Source: Pirellulaceae bacterium (GTDB lineage: Bacteria; Planctomycetota; Planctomycetia; Pirellulales; Pirellulaceae). Taken from it: 52,968 bases of DNA. Shown in pieces: positions 33,685 to 41,652 of this stretch. Numbering within the stretch: position 1 is the first letter of the stretch; every line of letters starts with the position of its first letter. Location: assembly GCA_020852965.1 (NCBI GenBank), contig JADYZV010000040.1, forward strand, positions 1 to 52,968, written 5' to 3'. Both the position numbers and the translations under genes were made by a program. The notes beneath the pieces were generated by a model that was given only the letters and a program-made list of their open reading frames with translations, was not told the DNA's origin and ran no database searches.

Positions 33685-34911
33685 CTAAAGGGGATCACCT
33701 GGAAAGCCTGCGGCCAATAAGCTCGCGCGAACTGCCGGATAGGCCGCTGGGTCACATCGCAATTCGTGGCCATCTCGGTAGACGATTTCCGCATCGAGTA
33801 GCGCAGCTAAGACGTTCGAACACTGAATGTCGGGGACTGTTGCGGCCAGCTCTGCCGCTGTCAATCGATCGTGGATCAGTAGCGATTGCAACATCAGCAG
33901 CCCGACCTGCATATTGTCGCTAGGAATGCCTACCTCGGCCAAATCGGCTACCCACACGGTTCGTTCGTGTGGAAATCTCTCCTCGATTTTGTGGTCGGCT
34001 TCAGAACTGATTTTTAAACTCCTACGCCATTGATGCCAGGCTACCCAAGGGATACCTAAGCTGCGCGCCGCCAACTTGGCAAAGTAGTCTTCGGTAGCTC
34101 TTGGTATGGCTTGTTCATCAAAAATCTTTGTGCCACTCTTGGCAAATCGAAATGTGCTTGAGTGATCGTCGGACGTCGACAGATCAGTCAGCCAGTTTCT
34201 TAAGCGGTCCTTGTCGAATGCCTCAAATGTCAAAGGACTAGGCAGCACCAACTGTGTTTGCATGGCTTTGGAGAGGTAGGACCACGCCCAAGAGTTACAG
34301 CCTACGATGCAGTGCTGCTTTATCTCCACTAGCTGGTTCAGCAGTTGCTGCAATTGATTTAGGCCTAGATGATGACGCAGGAACCAGTGCTCTATACGAG
34401 GCAGAACAAGTAGACTCTGCGAACCATCTAACTCGATTTCACAGGCCTTTCGGCATAACAGCGACATCCGCTCGGGAGGTTCTACAATGGAATGTTTGTT
34501 AGCCACCGCCCACGACCGAAGTACATCGCTCTGATCGCATGGTGGAAGAACTACCAATTGAACCCAATGTGCCGGCTCGGCCGTTGCCAGCCAATCGGCA
34601 AACGTAGTGGTCAACTCGTCCAGAAGGGGCCCGCATGCCGGCGGTGCGGCCAGCTTGTCCAACTGCTTGGCGTTTGCCAACGATAGCGATTCAGCCGCAA
34701 TGAATGGATCGCTCGCCGGATTACCACGCAATCGCCGCCAAAGTCTCCAGCCGACTCGACGGAGCGATTCATCCGTTGGCATCGGCGGACGCTTAAATTG
34801 GCCGATGGGTTGAAAACCCCTGAGCGTCTCGCTATCGTCGTGAGTGTTCGTCAATGTTGATTCTCTTGTCGATTCTGCGCAGGACTCACAACCTCGTCCA
34901 CTAAATTGCAT
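33685..34911 (-). CDS. Uncharacterised protein resembling a degenerate AAA-type ATPase with C-terminal winged helix
   Basis: The longest frame is 408 residues. The central part has the layout of a P-loop ATPase: VQLVVLPPCDQSDVLRSWA where Walker A would be (the GxxxxGKT residues are absent), SQSLLVLPRIEHWFLRHH in the Walker B position without the acidic pair, then HCIVGCNSWAWSYL as a sensor-like strand. The C-terminal seventy residues (LLIHDRLTAAELAATVPDIQCSNVLAALLDAEIVYRDG) look like a winged helix. The protein is soluble. It is 15 bp upstream of mscS and probably functions with it. The start is uncertain: residues 1-11 (MQFSGRGCESC) come from an arm of hairpin repeat family 2, so TTG at 34854 or ATG at 34782 may be the true start. 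Confidence 0.6.
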   Translation of the reverse strand: MQFSGRGCESCAESTRESTLTNTHDDSETLRGFQPIGQFKRPPMPTDESLRRVGWRLWRRLRGNPASDPFIAAESLSLANAKQLDKLAAPPACGPLLDELTTTFADWLATAEPAHWVQLVVLPPCDQSDVLRSWAVANKHSIVEPPERMSLLCRKACEIELDGSQSLLVLPRIEHWFLRHHLGLNQLQQLLNQLVEIKQHCIVGCNSWAWSYLSKAMQTQLVLPSPLTFEAFDKDRLRNWLTDLSTSDDHSSTFRFAKSGTKIFDEQAIPRATEDYFAKLAARSLGIPWVAWHQWRRSLKISSEADHKIEERFPHERTVWVADLAEVGIPSDNMQVGLLMLQSLLIHDRLTAAELAATVPDIQCSNVLAALLDAEIVYRDGHELRCDPAAYPAVRASLLAAGFPGDPL

Positions 34912-34942
34912 TTTCTTTGTAGTAGACGAGGTTACGAGTCCT
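34881..34942. repeat. Long hairpin repeat, family 2, copy 2
   Basis: AGGACTCACAACCTCGTCCA plus CTA (34881-34903) faces TAGTAGACGAGGTTACGAGT plus CCT (34920-34942) across 16 bases. The arm order is inside out relative to copies 1 and 3. It lies after the ferritin stop and overlaps the 5' end of the following ORF, and could also act as a terminator. Confidence 0.85.
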
Positions 34943-34980
34943 GATTCATCAGCCGAGTAGCCACAATTCCCAAACCGACA

Positions 34981-35523
34981 TTATAGTTTGGCGTCGCGAG
35001 GAATGGGGGCGTCTTGAGGCGCGGCCGACATATCCCGATCGAGATCATACAGATTGGCGGTTTTCTCGTTCCCTCGAGCGGCCAATTGGTATTTGTCTAA
35101 CAAATTGTTGACCAGTGTTTCTTCTTCGATTTGCTCGCGGACGAACCATTGTCCAAAGTTGAAAGTGGCCCAATCTTTTTCTTCCAGAGCCAAATTGACA
35201 ATCGCATCGATCGACTTCGAATTGTCGATTTCGTGCTGAAGCGTCTTTTGCAAACAGTCCTGAATGTCCTTTGGATCGGCTGGTGGGGCGTCGATCGCTG
35301 CGATTTTGGCTCTTCCCCCGCGATCGTTAATGAATTCGAGGAACTTGAACATGTGCTGCCGCTCCTCTTGGCTGTGCTTAAAGAGGAAGGCCGAGATGCC
35401 GGCGAAACCGCTTACTTCTGCCCAAGAAGCGTAGGACAAATAGACTTGTGCCTGAAACGCTTCGCGGGTCATCTGCTCGTTAAGTGCCTTTTCCATCTTG
35501 GTTGAGATGCGTTTCGTTTTCAC
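34981..35523 (-). CDS. Ferritin (non-heme iron storage protein)
   Basis: GTG at 35523 with GGAG 7 bases upstream gives 180 residues, the normal ferritin length. The frame remains open to 35730, but that extension has no ferritin character. The four-helix bundle shows MEKALNEQMTREAFQAQVYLSYASWAE (helix A, with ferroxidase Glu), FLFKHSQEERQHMFKFLEFINDRGG (helix B, ExxH), the long crossover IDAPPADPKDIQDCLQKTLQHE (helix C) and WFVREQIEEETLVNNLLDKYQL (helix D). The protein oxidises Fe2+ and stores it as a ferric core in the cytosol, protecting against iron-driven oxidative stress. A hairpin repeat lies 38 bp past its stop. Confidence 0.95.
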   Translation of the reverse strand: MKTKRISTKMEKALNEQMTREAFQAQVYLSYASWAEVSGFAGISAFLFKHSQEERQHMFKFLEFINDRGGRAKIAAIDAPPADPKDIQDCLQKTLQHEIDNSKSIDAIVNLALEEKDWATFNFGQWFVREQIEEETLVNNLLDKYQLAARGNEKTANLYDLDRDMSAAPQDAPIPRDAKL

Positions 35524-35950
35524 AGTAGTACTCCTAGCCTTGTTGTCGTTACGTTGACACTTGTAATGTTGTAAAGAATCACGTGAACAAAATGCGCATA
35601 GTTGCAAACGCTGTTCCGCTTTAAAACTGGCGGCATAGCGATTGCTTACTTGTGACTGCGGCACGGTTGCGTGAAAGTGGCTCTCGATAGCCTGGTCGAA
35701 TTCAACCCCAAGCCGGCTACCACATAGCACTCAACGTGGATGCTTTGCCATCAGGTTGCTAGTTTGTCGACCACGAACAACTCGCTCAGAAGATCCCTAG
35801 GCAAAGCAAGCATCGCATCTCACACGCAACCACCAGTTTCTTTTTCACCGAAGAAGTTTGGCACACTAATCGCAACTAGTGCTCGTGCTCGCGTCGAGAG
35901 TGACGTTCACTCCTTGCGGGAAAACATTCTTCAACTCGATGAGGTGTATC
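35524..35950. other. 427-bp divergent promoter region, ferritin versus DUF1328
   Basis: It holds the leaders of ferritin (minus) and the DUF1328 gene (plus). No Fur-box-like palindrome, hairpin or further gene was recognised. Confidence 0.4.
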
Positions 35951-36118
35951 ATGTTGGGCTGGGCTCTAACTTTCTTAGTAATCGCTTTGATTGCTGGTGT
36001 GCTTGGATTCGGTGTCATCGCTGGAACCGCGGCCAGTGTTGCCAAGGTTCTGTTCTTCGTCTTCTTAGTACTGTTCATCATTGGGCTGGTGATGGGCCGC
36101 CGCGGTCCTGCACTATAA
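35951..36118 (+). CDS. DUF1328 / YtjA (UPF0391) family small membrane protein
   Basis: ATG at 35951, preceded by GAGGTG 8 bases upstream, gives 55 residues. A longer frame from 35879 adds a non-family leader. The sequence [51 protein letters not shown] is a close match to the YtjA family with two membrane helices. Such proteins are stress-associated but functionally undefined. It converges with the GlsB gene. Confidence 0.92.
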   Translation: MLGWALTFLVIALIAGVLGFGVIAGTAASVAKVLFFVFLVLFIIGLVMGRRGPAL

Positions 36119-36140
36119 GCAGTCCAGGTAGCTCCCTTTT

Positions 36141-36193
36141 AGTTCGCAGAAGCCCTTTGAGACCAACAGGTCTCAGGGGCAGTGCGAAGAACT
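36141..36193. terminator. Bidirectional hairpin between convergent DUF1328 and GlsB genes
   Basis: The inner stem CCTTTGAGACC (36154-36164) pairs with GGTCTCAGGGG (36169-36179) around AACA, with two G-T pairs. Flanking AGTTCGCA and TGCGAAGAACT extend it. The position 22 bp past one stop and 29 bp past the other suits a shared terminator. Confidence 0.6.
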
Positions 36194-36221
36194 CCCTGTC
36201 AGTTCAGAGACCGATGCCGCG

Positions 36222-36476
36222 TTAGTCGATGAATTTGCCTTGGCGAACGCAAATGATAAGTAATACGATCGCGCCAACGATCGACCCGATCCAACCACTG
36301 GATTGGACGAGCGAACCGCCGACAAAAAGGTAGCCAATGGCGCCTCCGACGAAAGAGCCAACAATGCCCAAGCCGAGCGTACGCATACAGCCCATCGATT
36401 GTGTACCCGGTACGAGTCCACGGGCAATCAATCCGACCAACAAACCGAATAGTATCCAACCGGTGAGCCAGAACAT
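36222..36476 (-). CDS. GlsB/YeaQ/YmgE family stress-response membrane protein
   Basis: This 84-residue protein has three hydrophobic segments and the family pattern: WILFGLLVGLIARGLVPG (about 7-24), MGCMRTLGLGIVGSFVGGAIGYL (about 28-50) and WIGSIVGAIVLLIICVRQG. It is a transglycosylase-associated-type small membrane protein induced by envelope or acid stress in enterobacteria. Its ATG lies only 4 bp after the stop of the giant hybrid kinase gene on the same strand, so it appears to be the last gene of that sensory operon. Confidence 0.92.
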   Translation of the reverse strand: MFWLTGWILFGLLVGLIARGLVPGTQSMGCMRTLGLGIVGSFVGGAIGYLFVGGSLVQSSGWIGSIVGAIVLLIICVRQGKFID

Positions 36477-36480
36477 AAAC

Positions 36481-39400
36481 TTACTTTCTGTTTTTTGTCA
36501 TTTTCGCGACCATGTGCAACATGCGTTGGGCGTCGATAGGCTTTGAGAGATAGTCATTACAACCACATTCAATACAGCGATTCATATCCCCCTGCATCGC
36601 ATCGGCAGTGAGAGCTATAATGGGTCCGGTAAACCCGAGTCTGCGGAGTTGCCTTGCCGTCTCGTAGCCGTCTAGATTGGGCATTTGCATGTCGAGCAAT
36701 ATCAAATCTGGGCACTCCGCCTTGCCCAAACACTCTCGAACGTGATTGACGGCAAGCTGGCCGTCTTCGCATTCGTCCACCGTTGCGCCCACCTTAGTCA
36801 ACAAGCGACTGCTCAGGAAACGGATGTCACGCCGATCGTCGACTACTAAGACATGGCAATTGAGCCCCCCCGGTTCTTGCATGGCGGCTGGCTCTGTCTG
36901 TTCGACGGTTGTTTGAGGCTGCACTAGCCGTGTGTTGTTTGCATTGCCAACCGTCACGGAAACTTGGAAGGTACTTCCTTTCCCGATTTGAGATTCGACG
37001 TGGATGTCACCGCCGAGCATGTTGGCAAGACGTCGGCTGATGGCAAGCCCTAGGCCCGTACCACCGAAGCGTCTGGAAACGCTCGAGTCCCCTTGCTCAA
37101 ACGGTCGAAACAATCTGCGCATCTGTTCTTCACTCATACCAATACCAGTATCGATGATCGTGAACTGAAGCGAATGCTCTACCTGCCCGTGATTCGCGTA
37201 GCTGACAATCATTTTGACTTGGCCCTGCTTGGTAAACTTGATCGCGTTGCCGACCAAGTTGATCAGGATTTGTTTTAGTCGCTTCGAGTCGGACTGAACC
37301 CGGTTGGGAATATTGCCGTCGTAAACGACCTCTAGCTGCAAGTTGCCTTCTTTGGCGCGGACTTCCATGAAGCTGCGGACGTCTTCAACCAGGCGAATAG
37401 GATCGAAGAGTTCCTGGCTGACCTCTAACTTACCAGCCTCGATCTTCGACAAGTCTAGGATGTCATTGATGATTTCTAATAAATACCCGCCGTTTCTACG
37501 AATCGTATTGAGGTGCTCTTTGGCTTCGTCATGGCTGACATACTCGTGAAGCAAATCGGTGTACCCAAGGATCGCCGTCATGGGAGTACGAATCTCGTGG
37601 GACATGTTGGCCAAAAACTCGCTCTTGGATTCACTCGCCGCTACAGCTTGCGCACGTGCCTCACTCAGTGAATTCTCAAACTCTCGCTGTTGGGTAATAT
37701 CCAATACCGTGCCGATGAGTTGCGTGGCGCCTCGCCCGTCGCCATTGCCCGTATGAATAGGCTTAGCCTGAAGGCGTATCCAACGCGTCTGTCCATTGGA
37801 AAGAGTCACCCGATGGTCGATGCGATCGCTCTCGCCTTCCGGTAATGAAATTAGGCGCTGATAGAATCGCTCAAATTCGTCGACATCCTCAGGGTGAATT
37901 AACTTGGTAAAAGCCTCTCTAGCGTTTGCCAATTCCGAGGACAAGCCGAGTGTTTCTGCCCAATGCTCATCCCACGTCTGTCGGTCGCTACCGAGATCCC
38001 ATTCGAACCACCCCATCTGTGCCGAACGCATGGCCATGGATAGTTTTGATTGACTCTCGGCCAACAACTGAGCCGCCAAAGTAGCGTTTCGCTCGCGTTC
38101 GAGCAAAGCGGATTCTGCTTGTTTACGCCGGCTGATATCACGCAGGTAAGCTGTGAAGAATGGTGAACCATCACGGCCATGCGAGACGTTGATTGCCAAT
38201 TCTATTGGAAACTGGCTACCATCGGAGCGCTGGGCAGCAAGTTCGACCCGCTGCCCAAGAATGCGGGAGGTACCGCTGCTCAGGAAGCGAGCCAGCCCTT
38301 TGCGATGCGCCTCACGGTATTGCTCTGGGATGATTAGGTCTTCCAATGGCCGACCAACGACGTCTGACGCTGAATATCCAAACGTCTGCTCGGCCGCTGG
38401 ATTGAAGTCGACAATTCGGCCCTCCGTATCCATGGTAATGATACAATCGAGTGCCGATCGCAGGATAGCGGTTTTTCGGGCATCTTGATCACGGAAACGG
38501 TCGTCTAGCCGCCGCGCACGGATGAACTGACCTATATCGTTCCCGATGGTTTCCAATTGATTTAATAGATCGGGTTCGCGTGTCATTTTTCGGGTCGTGT
38601 AGATCTCAATGACCCCTTTGAACTTATTGCCGATGGAAATGGGGGTTGCAACTCCACTCGACAACTCGCACTCGGAGGCTTGTCGCGAGCGTTTGAAGCC
38701 AAGTTTGGAGCGAATATCTTCGAGCCAGACTGGCCTCCCTCGCTCCCAGACCAGTCCCGGAAGCCCTTCCCCAGGCGTAAACCGTGTTTGTTTGCTAACC
38801 TCTACAAATGGCTGACGCAAACCGTCGATGGTGTCCTCAGCCACACACGTCAAAAACTTGTCTCGTTTGCCTCCACGTTCGTTCACCAGCCACAGCAAAC
38901 AGACCTCTGCTTCCAATGACTCGCGGAGAGCCTTGAGAACCGATGGCAGAACCGCCTCAACGGATTCGGCGTCAGCTAGCAATCTGGCAACCGCATGTGC
39001 GGCTGCCAGACGCATTCTAAGTTTCTTATGCTCGGTAATTTCATAAAATGTTACTACCAAGCCATCCCGCTCGTCGTTAGCATTCATGTACGGTTGAATA
39101 CGACGTAAGAACCAACGCCCTGCCTGAGTCTCGACTTCGTCTTCAATAGGCCAAGTCTCAACTCGTGATGAATCGGCGGGAAAGGCGGGCATATCGACCG
39201 CCCTATGTGTGGTGTGGCTCAGCGGTCGTCCAATATCAGTCGGAATTAGATTGTAGAGTGCGGTAACTCCTGGCGTGAAGCTTCGAATCTCCATTGCATC
39301 GTCCACGACCAGGATCGCAATGTTCGTGCTATCCAGTAGGTTTTGGCGGTCCGAGTCAGATTGTGCAATTCTGGCTAGCGCTGACTGTACCTCTTCTTTC

Positions 39401-41586
39401 GAAGTTTCCAATTCTTCGTTTGCCGACTGAAGCTCTTCATTCATCGACAGGAGCTCTTCATTGGACGATTTGAGCTCCTCGTGGGCAGCATCCATATCCT
39501 GCATCAGCCTGTCGAGGTCGTCGCGTGTGCTAGCCAATTCTCGCTCAAGTTGCTCGATCATCACATCTGCTGCGCGATCGGCTGTGCCACAAACGATCTG
39601 CTCATCGTCAGTTTTCGACGGATTGACGCTGAGCCCCATCGGTAGGCCGACGTCCTGGAACACCACCAAGAACAGTCCGCTCGGCTCGCCCAGTCGCATC
39701 ATCGGCTGAACGGTCAACATGACACGCTGCTTACCCTGGCTGGTCTCAACCGAGACGTTTTCATGAGTGACTCGCCGACGTTTGGCTTTGGCCTCTGCCA
39801 GCGCCGCTCGCAGTCCAATCCGCAAGCCTCGACGTGCCATCTTGAGAATGTTGTTTTGATAGGCCCCTTCGCCGATTGAAAGGTACTTCTCCGTCTCTGC
39901 AGACGAGCAGATTACTTGCCCGGTTTCGTCGACCACGACCGTCTTGGGTGCGAATTCGTCTAAGACGATACGCTGCATGATCTGCACGATGTCCGTCTTG
40001 TCATCGTCCAACGCGGAAGCGCCCGGAGTGCGAACCGCGCTTCCAGCAGATCGCGCCGCTACTGGAGCGTTGCGAGCGATCGCAACTCCTTTGCGTTGAC
40101 TAATGCGATGCTTTGCATCGAGCGAGCGGAACAGTTCGCCGTGCGAGGACATGCTCTCGCTTGGTCCGAGAAACAGGAATCCGTTCGGTCGCAATGCATA
40201 ATGAAACAGCGGCACCAACTTCTTTTGCAAGTGTGGCCCGAGATAGATCAGCAAATTGCGGCATGAGATCAAGTCCAATCGAGAGAACGGCGGGTCGCTG
40301 ATTAAGTTGTGACACGAAAATAGCACCTTCTCTCGCAAAGCCTGCTTCACATGAAAACGTTTCCCCTTTTGGACAAAGAACCGCTGTAACCGCTCAGGTG
40401 ATACATTCTCGGCAATACCCACCGGATAGGCACCCTCTCGCGCGGTAGCCAACGCCTGCTCATCGATGTCGCTTGCAAAGACCTGAAAACTGGGCTGACC
40501 TACCGCTGGGTTGCGGACTTCAATCCCATCAACGTCGGCACCCGGGACATCTCCCTCGCGACCGATCCGGTCCAGATACTCCTGGCACAAGATGGCGATG
40601 GAAAAAGCTTCTTCACCCGTTGCGCAGCCCGCTACCCAAATGCGTACCGGGTCATCAGGCTGTCGCTTTGCAAACAGTCTTGGAAGCACTTCGTCAGACA
40701 GGTACTGGTACGATTCGGGATCGCGAAAGAATGCAGTGACTCCGATTAGCAGGTCGCGAAACAGATTGCGAGACTCCTCCATATCGCGTTTTAGCCGCTC
40801 GACATAATCGCCAACACGGGCGATTCTTAAGACCTGCATGCGACGGGCTATGCGTCGTCCTAGGGTGCTGGTTTTGTAATGTTGAAAGTTATGATTGGTC
40901 GCTTGTAACAGTTGTTCTGCAATCTCGGGAATCGCCTGCTCGATGTTGGCGATGAGCGATGAAGTACTGTCTCGATTGACAGACCTTTCCATAAACTGCG
41001 CATAGTCGAGCAGTTCCCTGGCGATCTCGGCCGGGGGAAGTATTCGATCTGCAACGCCCGTGGTGGCTGCATTCCGCGGCATGGAATCGAATTTCGCAGA
41101 GGCCGGTTCCTGAGCGAATGTCATACCTCCGCTATCGCTGATCGACTTCAGCCCCAGTGTGCCGTCACTGCCCGCACCGGAAAGTATGATGCCTACACCT
41201 CGCTCGCCTTCGCTCTCGCTGATGGAGTGAAAGAAATGGTCAATGGGGGCCGACGGCCGTCCCTCCATACCTTCACGAACGACCGAGAGCATACCGTGGC
41301 GAATTTCCAGCAATGCTTGTGGCGGGCAGACATAGACGGTGTTCATCGTAATGGTCGTTTTCTCGGTAACCTCCACCAGCCTCAGGGACGTGCTGGGGGG
41401 CAATATCTGGGACGACAATAATTTGGACTGGGCATCCAAGTGCTGCACAAAAACGACCGCGATATTCGGTCGGTCGCCGAGCGCCGTGAGGAACTCTTGA
41501 AATGCCTCCAGCCCCCCCGTCGAAGCACCGACACCGACGACCAGCGGCCGAGTCGAGGCCTTCGCGCTATGCTGATTTTTTGTCAT
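36481..41586 (-). CDS. CheB-CheR-PAS-GAF hybrid histidine kinase with receiver domain
   Basis: ATG at 41586 gives 1701 residues; an upstream ATG (41625) adds 13. Domains in order: CheB methylesterase (about 15-195; GVGASTGGLEAFQ, VQHLDAQS, SGAGSDGTLGL, so Ser/His/Asp are intact); CheR methyltransferase (about 215-490; TAFFRDPESYQYL, AGCATGEEAFSIAILCQEY, SCRNLLIYL); a segment with a PAS-like region and a long coiled coil rich in EELKSSNEELLSMNEELQSANEE (about 660-745); PAS; GAF (about 880-1035); two PAS; HisKA with H1330 (FLANMSHEIRTPMTA); HATPase (NLVGNAIKFT, GTGLGLAIS); receiver with DLILLDMQMPNLDGYE. No membrane helices are seen, so it is cytosolic. CheB/CheR modules here are probably used in signalling rather than classical chemoreceptor methylation. 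It follows the CHASE3 kinase by 66 bp. Confidence 0.93.
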   Translation of the reverse strand: MTKNQHSAKASTRPLVVGVGASTGGLEAFQEFLTALGDRPNIAVVFVQHLDAQSKLLSSQILPPSTSLRLVEVTEKTTITMNTVYVCPPQALLEIRHGMLSVVREGMEGRPSAPIDHFFHSISESEGERGVGIILSGAGSDGTLGLKSISDSGGMTFAQEPASAKFDSMPRNAATTGVADRILPPAEIARELLDYAQFMERSVNRDSTSSLIANIEQAIPEIAEQLLQATNHNFQHYKTSTLGRRIARRMQVLRIARVGDYVERLKRDMEESRNLFRDLLIGVTAFFRDPESYQYLSDEVLPRLFAKRQPDDPVRIWVAGCATGEEAFSIAILCQEYLDRIGREGDVPGADVDGIEVRNPAVGQPSFQVFASDIDEQALATAREGAYPVGIAENVSPERLQRFFVQKGKRFHVKQALREKVLFSCHNLISDPPFSRLDLISCRNLLIYLGPHLQKKLVPLFHYALRPNGFLFLGPSESMSSHGELFRSLDAKHRISQRKGVAIARNAPVAARSAGSAVRTPGASALDDDKTDIVQIMQRIVLDEFAPKTVVVDETGQVICSSAETEKYLSIGEGAYQNNILKMARRGLRIGLRAALAEAKAKRRRVTHENVSVETSQGKQRVMLTVQPMMRLGEPSGLFLVVFQDVGLPMGLSVNPSKTDDEQIVCGTADRAADVMIEQLERELASTRDDLDRLMQDMDAAHEELKSSNEELLSMNEELQSANEELETSKEEVQSALARIAQSDSDRQNLLDSTNIAILVVDDAMEIRSFTPGVTALYNLIPTDIGRPLSHTTHRAVDMPAFPADSSRVETWPIEDEVETQAGRWFLRRIQPYMNANDERDGLVVTFYEITEHKKLRMRLAAAHAVARLLADAESVEAVLPSVLKALRESLEAEVCLLWLVNERGGKRDKFLTCVAEDTIDGLRQPFVEVSKQTRFTPGEGLPGLVWERGRPVWLEDIRSKLGFKRSRQASECELSSGVATPISIGNKFKGVIEIYTTRKMTREPDLLNQLETIGNDIGQFIRARRLDDRFRDQDARKTAILRSALDCIITMDTEGRIVDFNPAAEQTFGYSASDVVGRPLEDLIIPEQYREAHRKGLARFLSSGTSRILGQRVELAAQRSDGSQFPIELAINVSHGRDGSPFFTAYLRDISRRKQAESALLERERNATLAAQLLAESQSKLSMAMRSAQMGWFEWDLGSDRQTWDEHWAETLGLSSELANAREAFTKLIHPEDVDEFERFYQRLISLPEGESDRIDHRVTLSNGQTRWIRLQAKPIHTGNGDGRGATQLIGTVLDITQQREFENSLSEARAQAVAASESKSEFLANMSHEIRTPMTAILGYTDLLHEYVSHDEAKEHLNTIRRNGGYLLEIINDILDLSKIEAGKLEVSQELFDPIRLVEDVRSFMEVRAKEGNLQLEVVYDGNIPNRVQSDSKRLKQILINLVGNAIKFTKQGQVKMIVSYANHGQVEHSLQFTIIDTGIGMSEEQMRRLFRPFEQGDSSVSRRFGGTGLGLAISRRLANMLGGDIHVESQIGKGSTFQVSVTVGNANNTRLVQPQTTVEQTEPAAMQEPGGLNCHVLVVDDRRDIRFLSSRLLTKVGATVDECEDGQLAVNHVRECLGKAECPDLILLDMQMPNLDGYETARQLRRLGFTGPIIALTADAMQGDMNRCIECGCNDYLSKPIDAQRMLHMVAKMTKNRK

Positions 41587-41652
41587 CGATACATCTCGGT
41601 TATAATGTAATACGCTGGTCCCCACCGCCGTTCTCGGTGGGGGACCACCGAG

